A stretch of DNA of 64,000 bases, taken from an uncultured Clostridia bacterium (GTDB lineage Bacteria > Bacillota > Clostridia > Lachnospirales > CAG-274). The DNA is taken from positions 1 to 64,000 of the forward strand of contig CANQVZ010000008.1 of assembly GCA_947627425.1 (NCBI GenBank). Reading direction: 5' to 3'. Numbering within the stretch: position 1 is the stretch's first letter; the number at the start of each line of letters is the position of its first letter. The translations under genes and the position numbers were made by a program. A model generated the notes under the pieces. That model had not been told where the DNA came from. It saw only the letters and a program-made list of their open reading frames with translations, and ran no database searches. This document shows positions 51,252-59,785 of the stretch, one piece after another.

Positions 51252-51427
51252 TTAAGGCACAGGGAAAAACATACCTAATGTTTAAGGTTTTGGAAAGGTT
51301 CCCGCAAATCAACGGCATTCAAGCATATTTAGAGCTTCCGCTCGGTGAGCAATTATTGTACGAGCAATATACAATTGACGCAATCGAGACGGAAGCCAAA
51401 CAGCCTGTGCTTAAAATAACAAAATAA
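50727..51427 (+). CDS. tail assembly chaperone, frameshifted G-T-type long form
   Basis: At the end of the short form the sequence A-AAA-AAC (51,242-51,248) directly precedes the TAA. A -1 slip there continues as LIKAQGKTYLMFKVLERFPQ, INGIQAYLELPLGEQLLYEQ and on to 51,427, giving about 233 residues. No start codon with RBS opens that downstream frame, so it can only be made by frameshift. This is the lambda gpG-gpGT arrangement that sets the ratio of short to long chaperone during tail assembly. Confidence 0.82.
51242..51248 (+). promoter_or_regulatory. programmed -1 frameshift site (A-AAA-AAC)
   Basis: Canonical X-XXY-YYZ heptamer in frame with the tail-chaperone codons GCA AAA AAC, followed immediately by the stop TAA. 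Slipping by -1 opens a 60-codon frame that ends right before the tape measure gene. Confidence 0.82.
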
Positions 51428-51451
51428 AAATCAAAAGGAAGGAGGCAGAGC

Positions 51452-54400
51452 ATGGCACAAGCAACTACAGTAATCGACATAGTGGCACAGGTCACGGACA
51501 AAACAGCAAGCGGCACCGCGAGCGCAACAAAAAATGTTACAAAACTCGAAAAGTCCATGCAGAACCTCCAGAAAAAAATACTGGGCATGAGCGGAAAAAG
51601 CAAGCTGGAAATAAAGGCAGAGCTTAAGGATATGGCTACAAAGGGACTACAGGCTGTCGCAACTAAGGGCAAGCAGATCGCAGGCAAGGTATGGACAGTA
51701 ACACTTAAGGCAGTAGACCTTGTAACCGCCCCGTTCCGCAAGATATTAAACCTAGTTCGAAGCCCTATAACGCAAATGATAACATTTGCAGGCTTGACTA
51801 TAGGAGCAGCGGACACCTTAAATACCTTTAAATCATTTGAACAAGGTATGGCAAATGTAAAAGCTATATCGGGAGCAACAGGAAAGGATTTTGAGGATTT
51901 AACAAACCAAGCAAGGAAGCTGGGAGAAACAACACAGTTCTCAGCAAGCGAGGCGGCAGCCGGCATGGAAAATTTAGCAATGGCAGGTTGGAAAACAAAA
52001 GATATACTGGCAGGCATGCCCGGACTTTTAGACCTTGCTGCGGCAGGAAATGTTGACCTATACACGGCAGCCGATGTAACATCAAGCGCCCTTGCGCAGT
52101 TTAGGCTTGACGCAAGTCAAAGTACAAGGGTGGCAGATGTCCTCGCTGCGACCGCTACAAACAGCAAGACCGATATATCAGGATTGGGCGAATCGCTTAA
52201 AATGGCAGGTACGCAAGCCGGAGCATTAGGATACTCGATAGAGGACGCAGCCCTCGCCATAGGTTTAATGGGTAATGCAGGCGTTGACGCTTCAAGCGCA
52301 GGAACAGCCCTCCGATCAATGCTCGCCAGAATGAGCAAGCAAGAAGGTATGACCGCAGAAGAAAGCAATGCCATGTCAAAAGCAATGCAAAAAGTCGGCG
52401 TTTCATTGACAGACCAAAACGGAAAGAGTAAATCACTTATCACGGTTTTAAAAGAGCTGAGAAAAGGATTTTCAGGAATGACCGAAGTTGAAAAGGCAAG
52501 TACAGCCGCAAACTTAGCCGGTATGTACGCACAAAGCGGTCTACTTGCTATAGTAAACGCTTCGGATGAATCGTTTAACAAATTGGAAGCTGCGATCAAC
52601 AGTTCTTCAGGAGCAGCCTCGGAAATGGCAAAAATAAAAATGGATACCCTCGAAGGATCCTTGAAATATTTGCAGAGTGCCGCCGAAGGCGTAAAAATTG
52701 CTTTAGGCGATAAGCTACGCCCATATGTAAAAGGGTTTATAGACTGGCTGACATCGCACATGCCCGATATACAGAGAGTAGCAGAAAGAGCGATTGACTT
52801 TGTAACAGGCAAAATTGACAGCCTGAGAGAAAGTATACATAAATTAACTTCAAGCCCCGAATGGGCGCAGGCTGACGGTTTCTGGGCGAAACTGGAACTG
52901 GCATGGGATAAGTTAATAGTAGAACCTTTCGACGCGTGGTGGAACAGCTCAGGCAGAGCATGGTTGACGGAAAAAGCAAATTCAATCGGTGAAGGAATAG
53001 GAAGCGCACTAAACGCAGGGCTTATGGCAATACTAGGCATAGATACAGAAGGAGCGGTAACAGACGGTTTAGCAATAGGTCGTTCGTTTGCTGATGGTTT
53101 CCTTGAAGGCTTTGACGGCGAAGAAGTAGGAAAAGCGCTTGTTAAAGCTATTAAAGGCGGTGTTAGCGCATTAGGTTCAGATGCCGCAACACTTATGCCC
53201 GGAGGCAAAGAAGCCACAGGAACAAGCGGAATATCCGCTTTACTTTTAGCGTTAGGCGCTGCAAAAGTAGGCTCAATAGGCTATAAAATATTCAAAGCAG
53301 GAAGGGGCGTTTTTAAGGGCGCAAATGCAGTAAAAGGCGTTGGCAGTGCGATAGGTGCTGTCTCAGGCGTTACGGGCGGTTTAGAGATAGCAAATGCCGC
53401 AACAAACGGAGGAAAAGCAGCACAAAGCGCAATGGCATTTGCGGAAGGCGGCGCACTTGGAACAGGAACAATGATTACTGCAAAGGCGGCAAGCAGCGGC
53501 GCTAAAGGCATACCTGTGTTGGGCGCAATATTATCTGCCCTTGATATAGGCATAGATGCATATCACGGCACGAAAAATGCAAAAGAATGGACAGGATCGG
53601 ACACAACAGGTGCAAAGATAGCTTCGGGAATCGGTGGCGCTTTAGGTGGCACGGGCGAAGGAATAATGGGCGATACAAGCGCGCTTAATAAAGCGTTTAA
53701 TATAGGCGGAGGTGCACTAAAGGGCGCAGGAGTAGGCGCCGTTATAGGCTCTGTAGTCCCTGGATTAGGTACAGCAGCAGGTGCAGCAATAGGCGCAGGC
53801 GTAGGAGGTATAGGCGCGGCAGTAGGCGGAAAAAACATCGCTAACAGCGTTCATCAACTCGGCGCAGGTTTGGTAGCAACATCCGCTCCTGGACCTGTTG
53901 GGGCAACCGCAGCCGCATTAAGTAACCCTGTTATAAAGCATGTATTTACAAAAATTCTCCCACAAAAAATGGGAGAATTTAGAGATAGTGCGGAAAAATT
54001 TATATCGCAAGCCGCTTCACAAGCAACCGAAAAAGTGGGAATGCCTATAAAAGAATTTTTCGGAACAACCCTGCCCGACAAATTCGACGAATTCAAAAGC
54101 GGCGCAAATCGACTCATAAAGGAAACAGCGCCACACGCCTTGGAGAAAATAAGCTCCCCCATAAAAGAACTATTTACAGAAACTTTACCCGACAAATTCG
54201 ACGAATTCAAGGGTGGAGCTTCTAAACTCATAACAGAAACAGCTCCGCAAGCGGTCGACAGAGCGAAGGAAAAGCTTGGTGCATTATTCACGGAAACGAT
54301 CCCGCAAAAATGGGACGAATTAAAAGAAGGAATATCAGGGCTTTTAACAGAAACCGCAAGTGCATTCTTTACAGAAACGCTACCAACAACATTTATAACA

Positions 54401-55162
54401 ATATGGAACGGGCTAACCGAAGCAATAACAACAATCGCAGAAACAGCGCTCGAAACCATAGGTTCAACTATAGAAACGGTAGGTTCAGCAGTATCTACAT
54501 TTTTTGGAACTACCGTGCCGGGATTTTTCACACAGCTATTCAATGGCGTTGTAGGATTTTTCTCGAATGCTATACCAGCAGCGGTAGCAAATATAGGCGC
54601 AAGTATAAGTACATTCTTCTCGAATGTCGTGGCAAAAGTAAAAAGCTTTTTTGAAAGTCTATTACTAAAAGTGTCGGGTAGCTTTACAAGCGGATATGCC
54701 GCTGCGGGCATACCGCACGCAGAAGGCGGAATAATGACCAGCCCACATGTCGGATTGGTCGCAGAAGACGGAGCGGAAGCAATAATACCTCTATCCCCGA
54801 AACGCAGAAGCCGAGGTATAGCCTTATGGAAGCGCGCAGGCGACATAATGGGATTAGAACAGCTTATACCGCACGCAGAAGGCGGAATATTCGGCAACCA
54901 AGGCGTTAATCAAAACGAACCAGAAGACCCTGACGAATCGCCTACATCGCCTACGCCGCAAACTGTAACAACAGGCGCACCGCAGGTTACAATAAGCAAT
55001 CTGACATTCTCCGTTAACATAAATGGAGACGCACAGAATTCAGAGGCTATCGTGGGAGCGTTGAAGGATAATATAAAGGGATTGACGGACGAAATCGCGT
55101 ACCAGCTCGCGACAGCCCTGCAGCAAGTATATTCAAACGCCCCGAGAACAGCATGGGAGTGA
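51452..55162 (+). CDS. tail tape measure protein (TP901 type)
   Basis: 1236 aa. N-terminal coiled segments ([20 protein letters not shown]) lead to the TP901 core ([60 protein letters not shown]). A Gly/Ala-rich hydrophobic part (about 560-830) provides membrane-spanning stretches. A repeated 37-38-residue unit ([20 protein letters not shown]; twice near 870-950 with relatives) follows. The C-terminus has [20 protein letters not shown], found in Firmicutes tape measures. At about 0.15 nm per residue this predicts a tail of roughly 185 nm. Confidence 0.92.
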   Translation: MAQATTVIDIVAQVTDKTASGTASATKNVTKLEKSMQNLQKKILGMSGKSKLEIKAELKDMATKGLQAVATKGKQIAGKVWTVTLKAVDLVTAPFRKILNLVRSPITQMITFAGLTIGAADTLNTFKSFEQGMANVKAISGATGKDFEDLTNQARKLGETTQFSASEAAAGMENLAMAGWKTKDILAGMPGLLDLAAAGNVDLYTAADVTSSALAQFRLDASQSTRVADVLAATATNSKTDISGLGESLKMAGTQAGALGYSIEDAALAIGLMGNAGVDASSAGTALRSMLARMSKQEGMTAEESNAMSKAMQKVGVSLTDQNGKSKSLITVLKELRKGFSGMTEVEKASTAANLAGMYAQSGLLAIVNASDESFNKLEAAINSSSGAASEMAKIKMDTLEGSLKYLQSAAEGVKIALGDKLRPYVKGFIDWLTSHMPDIQRVAERAIDFVTGKIDSLRESIHKLTSSPEWAQADGFWAKLELAWDKLIVEPFDAWWNSSGRAWLTEKANSIGEGIGSALNAGLMAILGIDTEGAVTDGLAIGRSFADGFLEGFDGEEVGKALVKAIKGGVSALGSDAATLMPGGKEATGTSGISALLLALGAAKVGSIGYKIFKAGRGVFKGANAVKGVGSAIGAVSGVTGGLEIANAATNGGKAAQSAMAFAEGGALGTGTMITAKAASSGAKGIPVLGAILSALDIGIDAYHGTKNAKEWTGSDTTGAKIASGIGGALGGTGEGIMGDTSALNKAFNIGGGALKGAGVGAVIGSVVPGLGTAAGAAIGAGVGGIGAAVGGKNIANSVHQLGAGLVATSAPGPVGATAAALSNPVIKHVFTKILPQKMGEFRDSAEKFISQAASQATEKVGMPIKEFFGTTLPDKFDEFKSGANRLIKETAPHALEKISSPIKELFTETLPDKFDEFKGGASKLITETAPQAVDRAKEKLGALFTETIPQKWDELKEGISGLLTETASAFFTETLPTTFITIWNGLTEAITTIAETALETIGSTIETVGSAVSTFFGTTVPGFFTQLFNGVVGFFSNAIPAAVANIGASISTFFSNVVAKVKSFFESLLLKVSGSFTSGYAAAGIPHAEGGIMTSPHVGLVAEDGAEAIIPLSPKRRSRGIALWKRAGDIMGLEQLIPHAEGGIFGNQGVNQNEPEDPDESPTSPTPQTVTTGAPQVTISNLTFSVNINGDAQNSEAIVGALKDNIKGLTDEIAYQLATALQQVYSNAPRTAWE
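54074..54306 (+). repeat. 114-bp repeats inside the tape measure gene
   Basis: The block CCCGACAAATTCGACGAATT (then CAA) occurs at 54,074 and again at 54,188, exactly 114 bp apart, with a diverged third unit after it (CCGCAAAAATGGGACGAATT). Each unit encodes about 38 residues of coiled structure. Loss or gain of a unit would change the tail length by one step. Confidence 0.7.
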
Positions 55163-55166
55163 TAAA

Positions 55167-55811
55167 ATGGACATATATATAACCAATCTGAAAACGGAGG
55201 AACAGTTAAGAATACCCATGCTGCCAGAGGAAATATCAGGCACGCTGGGTAATAAATTTACAACATACAGCATAATGCAGAACGGCGATGTTCAAATCCC
55301 TAACGGCACAGCGCTTGACACCTACTCATGGAATGCATACTTCCCCGGAGAGGCGCGAAGTCAGGAACCATATATAAAGGGTTGGACATCACCGAAAACC
55401 TGCGACATGTTTATGCGCCACCTTTTAACAAAAGAAGGTAAACCGATAAAAGCAAGATTGCTTGTAACGGAAACGCAAATAAATCTAGATGTATATTTGC
55501 AAAGCTACGCACCTACAGAATCAGGAGGCTACGGAGACATAAGTTATAGCGTTACATTTATACGAGCCAAGCAAATCAAGATCGTAAAAAATTCAGACGA
55601 AACAAAAGAAGAAACAGCAAAAGAGGCGGAGCGAACATCTCCGCCACAGGCTCAAACCTACACAGTAGTAAAAGGAGACTGTTTGTGGAAAATAGCTCAA
55701 AAATTCTACGGTTCAGGAGCGCAATATACTAAAATATATGATGCCAACAAAGACACCATAGGCAGCAATCCAAATCTTATATACCCCGGACAGGTCTTCA
55801 CAATACCATAA
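55167..55811 (+). CDS. LysM baseplate/tail protein (XkdP-like)
   Basis: 214 aa: N-terminal [20 protein letters not shown] as in XkdP; C-terminal LysM domain ([40 protein letters not shown]) that binds peptidoglycan. It likely contacts the cell wall during injection. Its last codons are tandemly repeated in the DNA just after the stop. Confidence 0.88.
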   Translation: MDIYITNLKTEEQLRIPMLPEEISGTLGNKFTTYSIMQNGDVQIPNGTALDTYSWNAYFPGEARSQEPYIKGWTSPKTCDMFMRHLLTKEGKPIKARLLVTETQINLDVYLQSYAPTESGGYGDISYSVTFIRAKQIKIVKNSDETKEETAKEAERTSPPQAQTYTVVKGDCLWKIAQKFYGSGAQYTKIYDANKDTIGSNPNLIYPGQVFTIP

Positions 55812-55843
55812 TTTTTAAATACCATAATTTTTAAATACCATAA
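55803..55843 (+). repeat. 16-bp tandem repeat (2.6 copies) after the LysM gene
   Basis: ATACCATAATTTTTAA repeats at 55,803 and 55,819 and in part at 55,835. Each unit contains the ACCATAA with the stop TAA, so the end of the gene was duplicated by slippage. It ends next to AAGGAGG of the following gene. Confidence 0.8.
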
Positions 55844-55854
55844 GGAGGGAGAGC

Positions 55855-57099
55855 ATGACAAATGTCGACATTGCCACAATTGAGTACAGCGCAGCGCTGA
55901 TTACCGACAAAGGCACACCATACAAACTGGAAAATGTAATAACCTCCCTCGCATGGGAGGAACAAGAAGGTCAACTTGCACAAAAAGCCAGCATGACCGT
56001 ATCGGCGGATTGTGAAATTGAGGGCGAGAGCATTCTCGCCCTTTTTAAAATTAATTGCCCGATCCAAATAACAGCAGACTGGGGAGACGGATCCCAAAAA
56101 ATTTTTGAAGGTACTGTGTGGGATTGGTCGTATACACACGGACAGCAAAGGCAATTAAGTATTACAGCATACGACCCAATGATTAGACTACAAAAAAGCA
56201 AAGATTATAAATACTATTCAAAGGGCATGACAACCCAAGCCATAATAAAAAAAATATGCGATGATTGGTGGGTGCCCCTGAATTATAAATGGGGACAGGA
56301 AATAACCCATGAAAAGAAAGCGTTTAAAAATAAAACAGTAAGCGAGATGATAAAGGAGCTTCTCGATGAAGTGCATCAGCAGAAAAACAAGGACTATATA
56401 GCCCTATACAGAGACGGGAAACTTGAAATAAATTCATATGGCACTAACGAAGATGTTTATGTCTTGGAACCGTCAGACTCTATAAGTATAAGCAATAAAT
56501 TAAGCCTTGATAGCCTAGTAACGAGAGTAAAGGTATTAGGCAAAGCGGACACAGAAGGCAGAGCGAGCGTTGAAGCTGTAGTTGACGGCAAAATTGAGTT
56601 TGGAGTATTGCAGGAAATTGTACAAAGAGACAATGACAAAGACCTGTCAAAAGCAAAAGCAGAGGCAAATACTATAATAAGCGAAAAAGGAACGCCGACA
56701 GAAACTATAACCATGACCGCCCCTGACCTTCCTTTTATGCGTAAAGGCGATGCAGTAGCAGTAAGAGCTGGGAATATGGACGGAATGTTTTATATTTTAG
56801 GCATATCGCACAACGCTACGCAACGGCAAATGACACTGACGCTCAAGAGGCAGCCTGAAACAGACAAAAAAGAGGATACCGTCAATAAACAAAGCAACAG
56901 TGAAGACAAAAGCTATAAAGTAGGAGACTCCATTATTCTTAACGGACCCGTCTACAGAGACAGTTACGGCACAGGCAAAGGGCGAACATTCACCGACTAT
57001 AAATCAACAATAACCATAGTCGCACCAACTGAACGCAACTGCCCTTACCACATAGGAACCGTGGGCTGGGTATACCCCGACGAATTGACAAGAGCATAG
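55855..57099 (+). CDS. baseplate hub protein (XkdQ/gpD-like)
   Basis: 414 aa with TLRPGQI-free XkdQ pattern: EYSAALITDKGTPYKLENVI, GDGSQKIFEGTVWDWSYTHG, QRQLSITAYDPMIRLQKSKD, YSKGMTTQAIIKKICDDWWV, MRKGDAVAVRAGNMDGMFYI. An SH3-like C-terminal tail follows (YKVGDSIILNGPVYRDSYGT; YHIGTVGWVYPDELTRA), unlike the usual XkdQ end, possibly a cell-wall-binding extension. Forms the hub below the tube. Confidence 0.85.
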   Translation: MTNVDIATIEYSAALITDKGTPYKLENVITSLAWEEQEGQLAQKASMTVSADCEIEGESILALFKINCPIQITADWGDGSQKIFEGTVWDWSYTHGQQRQLSITAYDPMIRLQKSKDYKYYSKGMTTQAIIKKICDDWWVPLNYKWGQEITHEKKAFKNKTVSEMIKELLDEVHQQKNKDYIALYRDGKLEINSYGTNEDVYVLEPSDSISISNKLSLDSLVTRVKVLGKADTEGRASVEAVVDGKIEFGVLQEIVQRDNDKDLSKAKAEANTIISEKGTPTETITMTAPDLPFMRKGDAVAVRAGNMDGMFYILGISHNATQRQMTLTLKRQPETDKKEDTVNKQSNSEDKSYKVGDSIILNGPVYRDSYGTGKGRTFTDYKSTITIVAPTERNCPYHIGTVGWVYPDELTRA

Positions 57100-57109
57100 G
57101 AGGTAAAAA

Positions 57110-57385
57110 ATGAAAGGTACAATGGGAAGTGAAGGCATAAATAAATTTGCGAAAGTAATACAGCGCAGGATGAAACAGGTCTACGAACAACCTGCAGTAT
57201 TGGATTTTGGAACAATAAACGAAGACCTAAGCCTTATAACAAATAATTTCCCGGTTCCAATACCAAAGCCCGACTATATAATCTGCAGCAAAGCTATTGA
57301 CATAAAAGCAGGCAGTCGCGTACTTGTTGCGTGGGTAGGCGATGACGCATGCATAATAGACACTATAGCAAACAACGCCGTCTGA
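57110..57385 (+). CDS. DUF2577 baseplate protein (XkdR-like)
   Basis: 91 aa: NKFAKVIQRRMKQVYEQPAV, DFGTINEDLSLITNNFPVPI, IKAGSRVLVAWVGDDACIID match DUF2577/XkdR. Its last codons overlap the stem of the downstream terminator. Confidence 0.85.
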   Translation: MKGTMGSEGINKFAKVIQRRMKQVYEQPAVLDFGTINEDLSLITNNFPVPIPKPDYIICSKAIDIKAGSRVLVAWVGDDACIIDTIANNAV

Positions 57386-57415
57386 AACGCCAGAGAGCCG
57401 ACAGACGGCGTTTTT
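57374..57415 (+). terminator. internal intrinsic terminator in the baseplate region
   Basis: AACGCCGTCTG (57,374-57,384) pairs exactly with CAGACGGCGTT (57,402-57,412), with TTTTT following. A second small hairpin (GCCCT/AGGGC near 57,453) lies in the 125-bp spacer before the DUF2634 gene. Partial termination here would lower expression of the baseplate wedge and fibre genes. Confidence 0.82.
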
Positions 57416-57510
57416 GTATTATTTTGAATATTTATATATAAACGAGATAAAAAGCCCTACAGCGACGCACAGGGCGCAAAAAACAAGCAAACAGAAAGGG
57501 GTTGTAGATA
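57416..57510. other. AT-rich spacer after the terminator
   Basis: The spacer before the DUF2634 gene contains TTGAATATTTATATATAAAC, which has -10-like segments but no acceptable -35 spacing. No gene is seen. Confidence 0.35.
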
Positions 57511-57963
57511 GTGGAAAGTCTATTTCCGACATTTGATGTACCTTCTGCGATTGTAAGCGATAAACAGAGGGAAGAACAATATGCCCCAGCACCTCTATGG
57601 AATTACGAAGCTGGGGAGTTTATAACAGATGGAGCAAACAAGTCAATATATGGCAGCGGATATGACGCATGGGTTCTATGGTGTATAAAGAGTATTATGA
57701 CCCAGAGGTGGGCGCATTTAGGGTACAGCAGCAATGAAGGTATAGAAGCAGAACAGGCATTCAAACAGCCCGATAGAGAGGCTGTACAAAGTGCGTTTGA
57801 AAGAACCATAACAGAAGCGTTGCTTGCAGATCCTATGCATAGGACAACGCAGGTCAAGGATTTTAAATTTTCGTGGCAAACAGACAGTTTGTGGATTGAA
57901 TGCGTTGCAATTGGCACCGACGGACAAACGGCAGATTTAAAAGCAAAGATACCCACAATATAA
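57511..57963 (+). CDS. DUF2634 baseplate wedge protein (XkdS-like)
   Basis: 150 aa, GTG start (AAAGGGG upstream): FVPTFDV-like N-terminus MESLFPTFDVPSAIV, then LWNYEAGEFITDGANKSIYG and HRTTQVKDFKFSWQTDSLWI, the gp25/DUF2634 pattern. Part of the baseplate wedge beside the J protein. Confidence 0.85.
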   Translation: MESLFPTFDVPSAIVSDKQREEQYAPAPLWNYEAGEFITDGANKSIYGSGYDAWVLWCIKSIMTQRWAHLGYSSNEGIEAEQAFKQPDREAVQSAFERTITEALLADPMHRTTQVKDFKFSWQTDSLWIECVAIGTDGQTADLKAKIPTI

Positions 57964-57978
57964 AAAGGAGGCGAAAGC

Positions 57979-59214
57979 ATGCCCGGAGAATATGACTACG
58001 AATATGAAACACCGTCGTTTTTGACGGGACACAGTGCAGACGAAATACACGCACGAATGCTCGAAAATCTTCCCGCAGGAATAGATAAGAGCGAGGGTAA
58101 TATACCATGGGACTTTACCAGACCAAGTGCACTGGAGAAAGCGGAATTTATAGAATTTGTACTAAACGAAAGTATAAAACTTATATTCCCGCAATGGAGC
58201 TACGGTGAGTGGTTAGACCTACACGGCGAAAAATGCAATTGTATACGCAGAGAGGCTAACAGAGCAAGCGGAACAATAAATGTAACAGGAGCCGTGGGGA
58301 CGGTTATACCTGTAGGCTTCCTTTTTGCAACAGTAGCAGAGCTGACAGCCAGCGTGTTATTTGAGACGCAGGAGGAATACATACTGGAGGGAGAACCTGA
58401 CGAAAACGGCATGGTTACAAATTCGCTTGAAGTTATAGCAGTAGAAGGCGGAATAAACGGGAATGTTGACGCAGATACGATAAAAATAATGGTAACTCCT
58501 ATAAGCAGCATATCGATTGTAACAAACCCCGAAGCTTTAACAGGCGGCACAGAAGCAGAAACAGACGAAGACTACCTGATCCGTATACTTGACACAATGC
58601 GAAAAGGACAATCCATGACGGGCTGTGTGGCAGACTACAAGGCATGGGGAAGAGAGGTGGCAGGAGTAGGACAGGTAATAGTCGACCCAGAGTGGAACGA
58701 TCCTAACCTGCCTGAAAAATTCCATTATACAGACCAATACGGAAACGAGCGTTGCGCAGGAGCTGTAAGACTACTAATTATAGACAGCAACGGACAGCCG
58801 GCAAATGAGCAAATTATAAGAGCAGTGGAACTACATATAGCAGGGACAGGCGATGACGATATAGAAAGACTCATGCCAATCGGCGCTCATTTAACCGTTA
58901 CAGCTCCGACAGGTATGACAGTAAATATATCAGCAACTGTAGAGCTGGAGGATGGAGAAGAAATAGAAACGATTATAACGCGATTTAAAGAAGCTCTGTC
59001 CGACTACTGGCTCGAAGTTGCCGAAGAAGCGCAGCTCGATGCGGGCAACCATACCGGATTTATAAGAGCGGTTCAGGTCGGTGCAACTTTGGCAAAAACA
59101 ATAGGCGTAATTGACTATACAGATTTAACGATTAACGGAGGGACAACAAATATCGCTATTACACAAGCGCAATACCCCGTTACCGGGGAGGTGAAATTAA
59201 GTGTCAAAGCCTGA
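57979..59214 (+). CDS. baseplate J family protein (XkdT-like)
   Basis: 411 aa: GIDKSEGNIPWDFTRPSALE, IFPQWSYGEWLDLHGEKCNC, GTVIPVGFLFATVAELTASV, VEGGINGNVDADTIKIMVTP, GGTEAETDEDYLIRIL. These are clear Baseplate_J/XkdT hallmarks. It forms the wedge that controls sheath contraction. Overlaps the next start by 14 bp. Confidence 0.92.
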   Translation: MPGEYDYEYETPSFLTGHSADEIHARMLENLPAGIDKSEGNIPWDFTRPSALEKAEFIEFVLNESIKLIFPQWSYGEWLDLHGEKCNCIRREANRASGTINVTGAVGTVIPVGFLFATVAELTASVLFETQEEYILEGEPDENGMVTNSLEVIAVEGGINGNVDADTIKIMVTPISSISIVTNPEALTGGTEAETDEDYLIRILDTMRKGQSMTGCVADYKAWGREVAGVGQVIVDPEWNDPNLPEKFHYTDQYGNERCAGAVRLLIIDSNGQPANEQIIRAVELHIAGTGDDDIERLMPIGAHLTVTAPTGMTVNISATVELEDGEEIETIITRFKEALSDYWLEVAEEAQLDAGNHTGFIRAVQVGATLAKTIGVIDYTDLTINGGTTNIAITQAQYPVTGEVKLSVKA

Positions 59215-59782
59215 TTTGGAAAACATAATAACAAGCCCGGAGGCTGAAGTATTCCTTCAAATGGTAACAAGGGATTTCTACAGCAATTCTTATATAGGCT
59301 TATGGATTTTTGAAGTAATAGGGCGCGAATGGGACGAAATGAGAGCATGGGCGGAAGACTTAAAACAAGAAATAAATCCGCAAACCTGCACATGGACACT
59401 CCCTATATGGGAGTGGGTGTACGGCATACCGACCGACACCAGTCTGACATTTGAATACAGGCGACAGAGGCTTCTAACAAAAATAATAACGGCAAAACCG
59501 ATAAATCCCGAAGTAATACGCAGGGGAGCAGCTGCCTTGATAGGCACAAGCCCTGAAAGCATAATAATCGACCCAAACAAAGGACCATATCAATTTGAGA
59601 TAACTGTACACACAACAGATAAATCTTTGCCATATGACAGACTGCCGCCTTATATATACGACATAAAGCCGGCACACTTAAGAGTTAACTACAATGTAAA
59701 GGCAGATCCGTGCAAAAACTTATATTGCGGGCTTTTGCCACAAATCAAGGGCAATATAACCGTTTACGGAAAGGAGGTTTAA
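59201..59782 (+). CDS. DUF2313 baseplate protein (XkdU-like)
   Basis: 193 aa, GTG start. LWIFEVIGREWDEMRAWAED, CTWTLPIWEWVYGIPTDTSL, YRRQRLLTKIITAKPINPEV match the DUF2313/XkdU tail protein family. The C-terminal (YIYDIKPAHLRVNYNV) is typical. It links baseplate and fibres. Confidence 0.85.
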   Translation: MSKPDLENIITSPEAEVFLQMVTRDFYSNSYIGLWIFEVIGREWDEMRAWAEDLKQEINPQTCTWTLPIWEWVYGIPTDTSLTFEYRRQRLLTKIITAKPINPEVIRRGAAALIGTSPESIIIDPNKGPYQFEITVHTTDKSLPYDRLPPYIYDIKPAHLRVNYNVKADPCKNLYCGLLPQIKGNITVYGKEV

Positions 59783-59785
59783 ACC

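Noticed and set aside
52117-54897. Long minus-strand frames opposite the tape measure gene (366 and 347 aa)
   Set aside because: They are Pro/Ala/Ser-rich mirror frames of a Gly/Ala-rich coding strand and lack RBS and family motifs.
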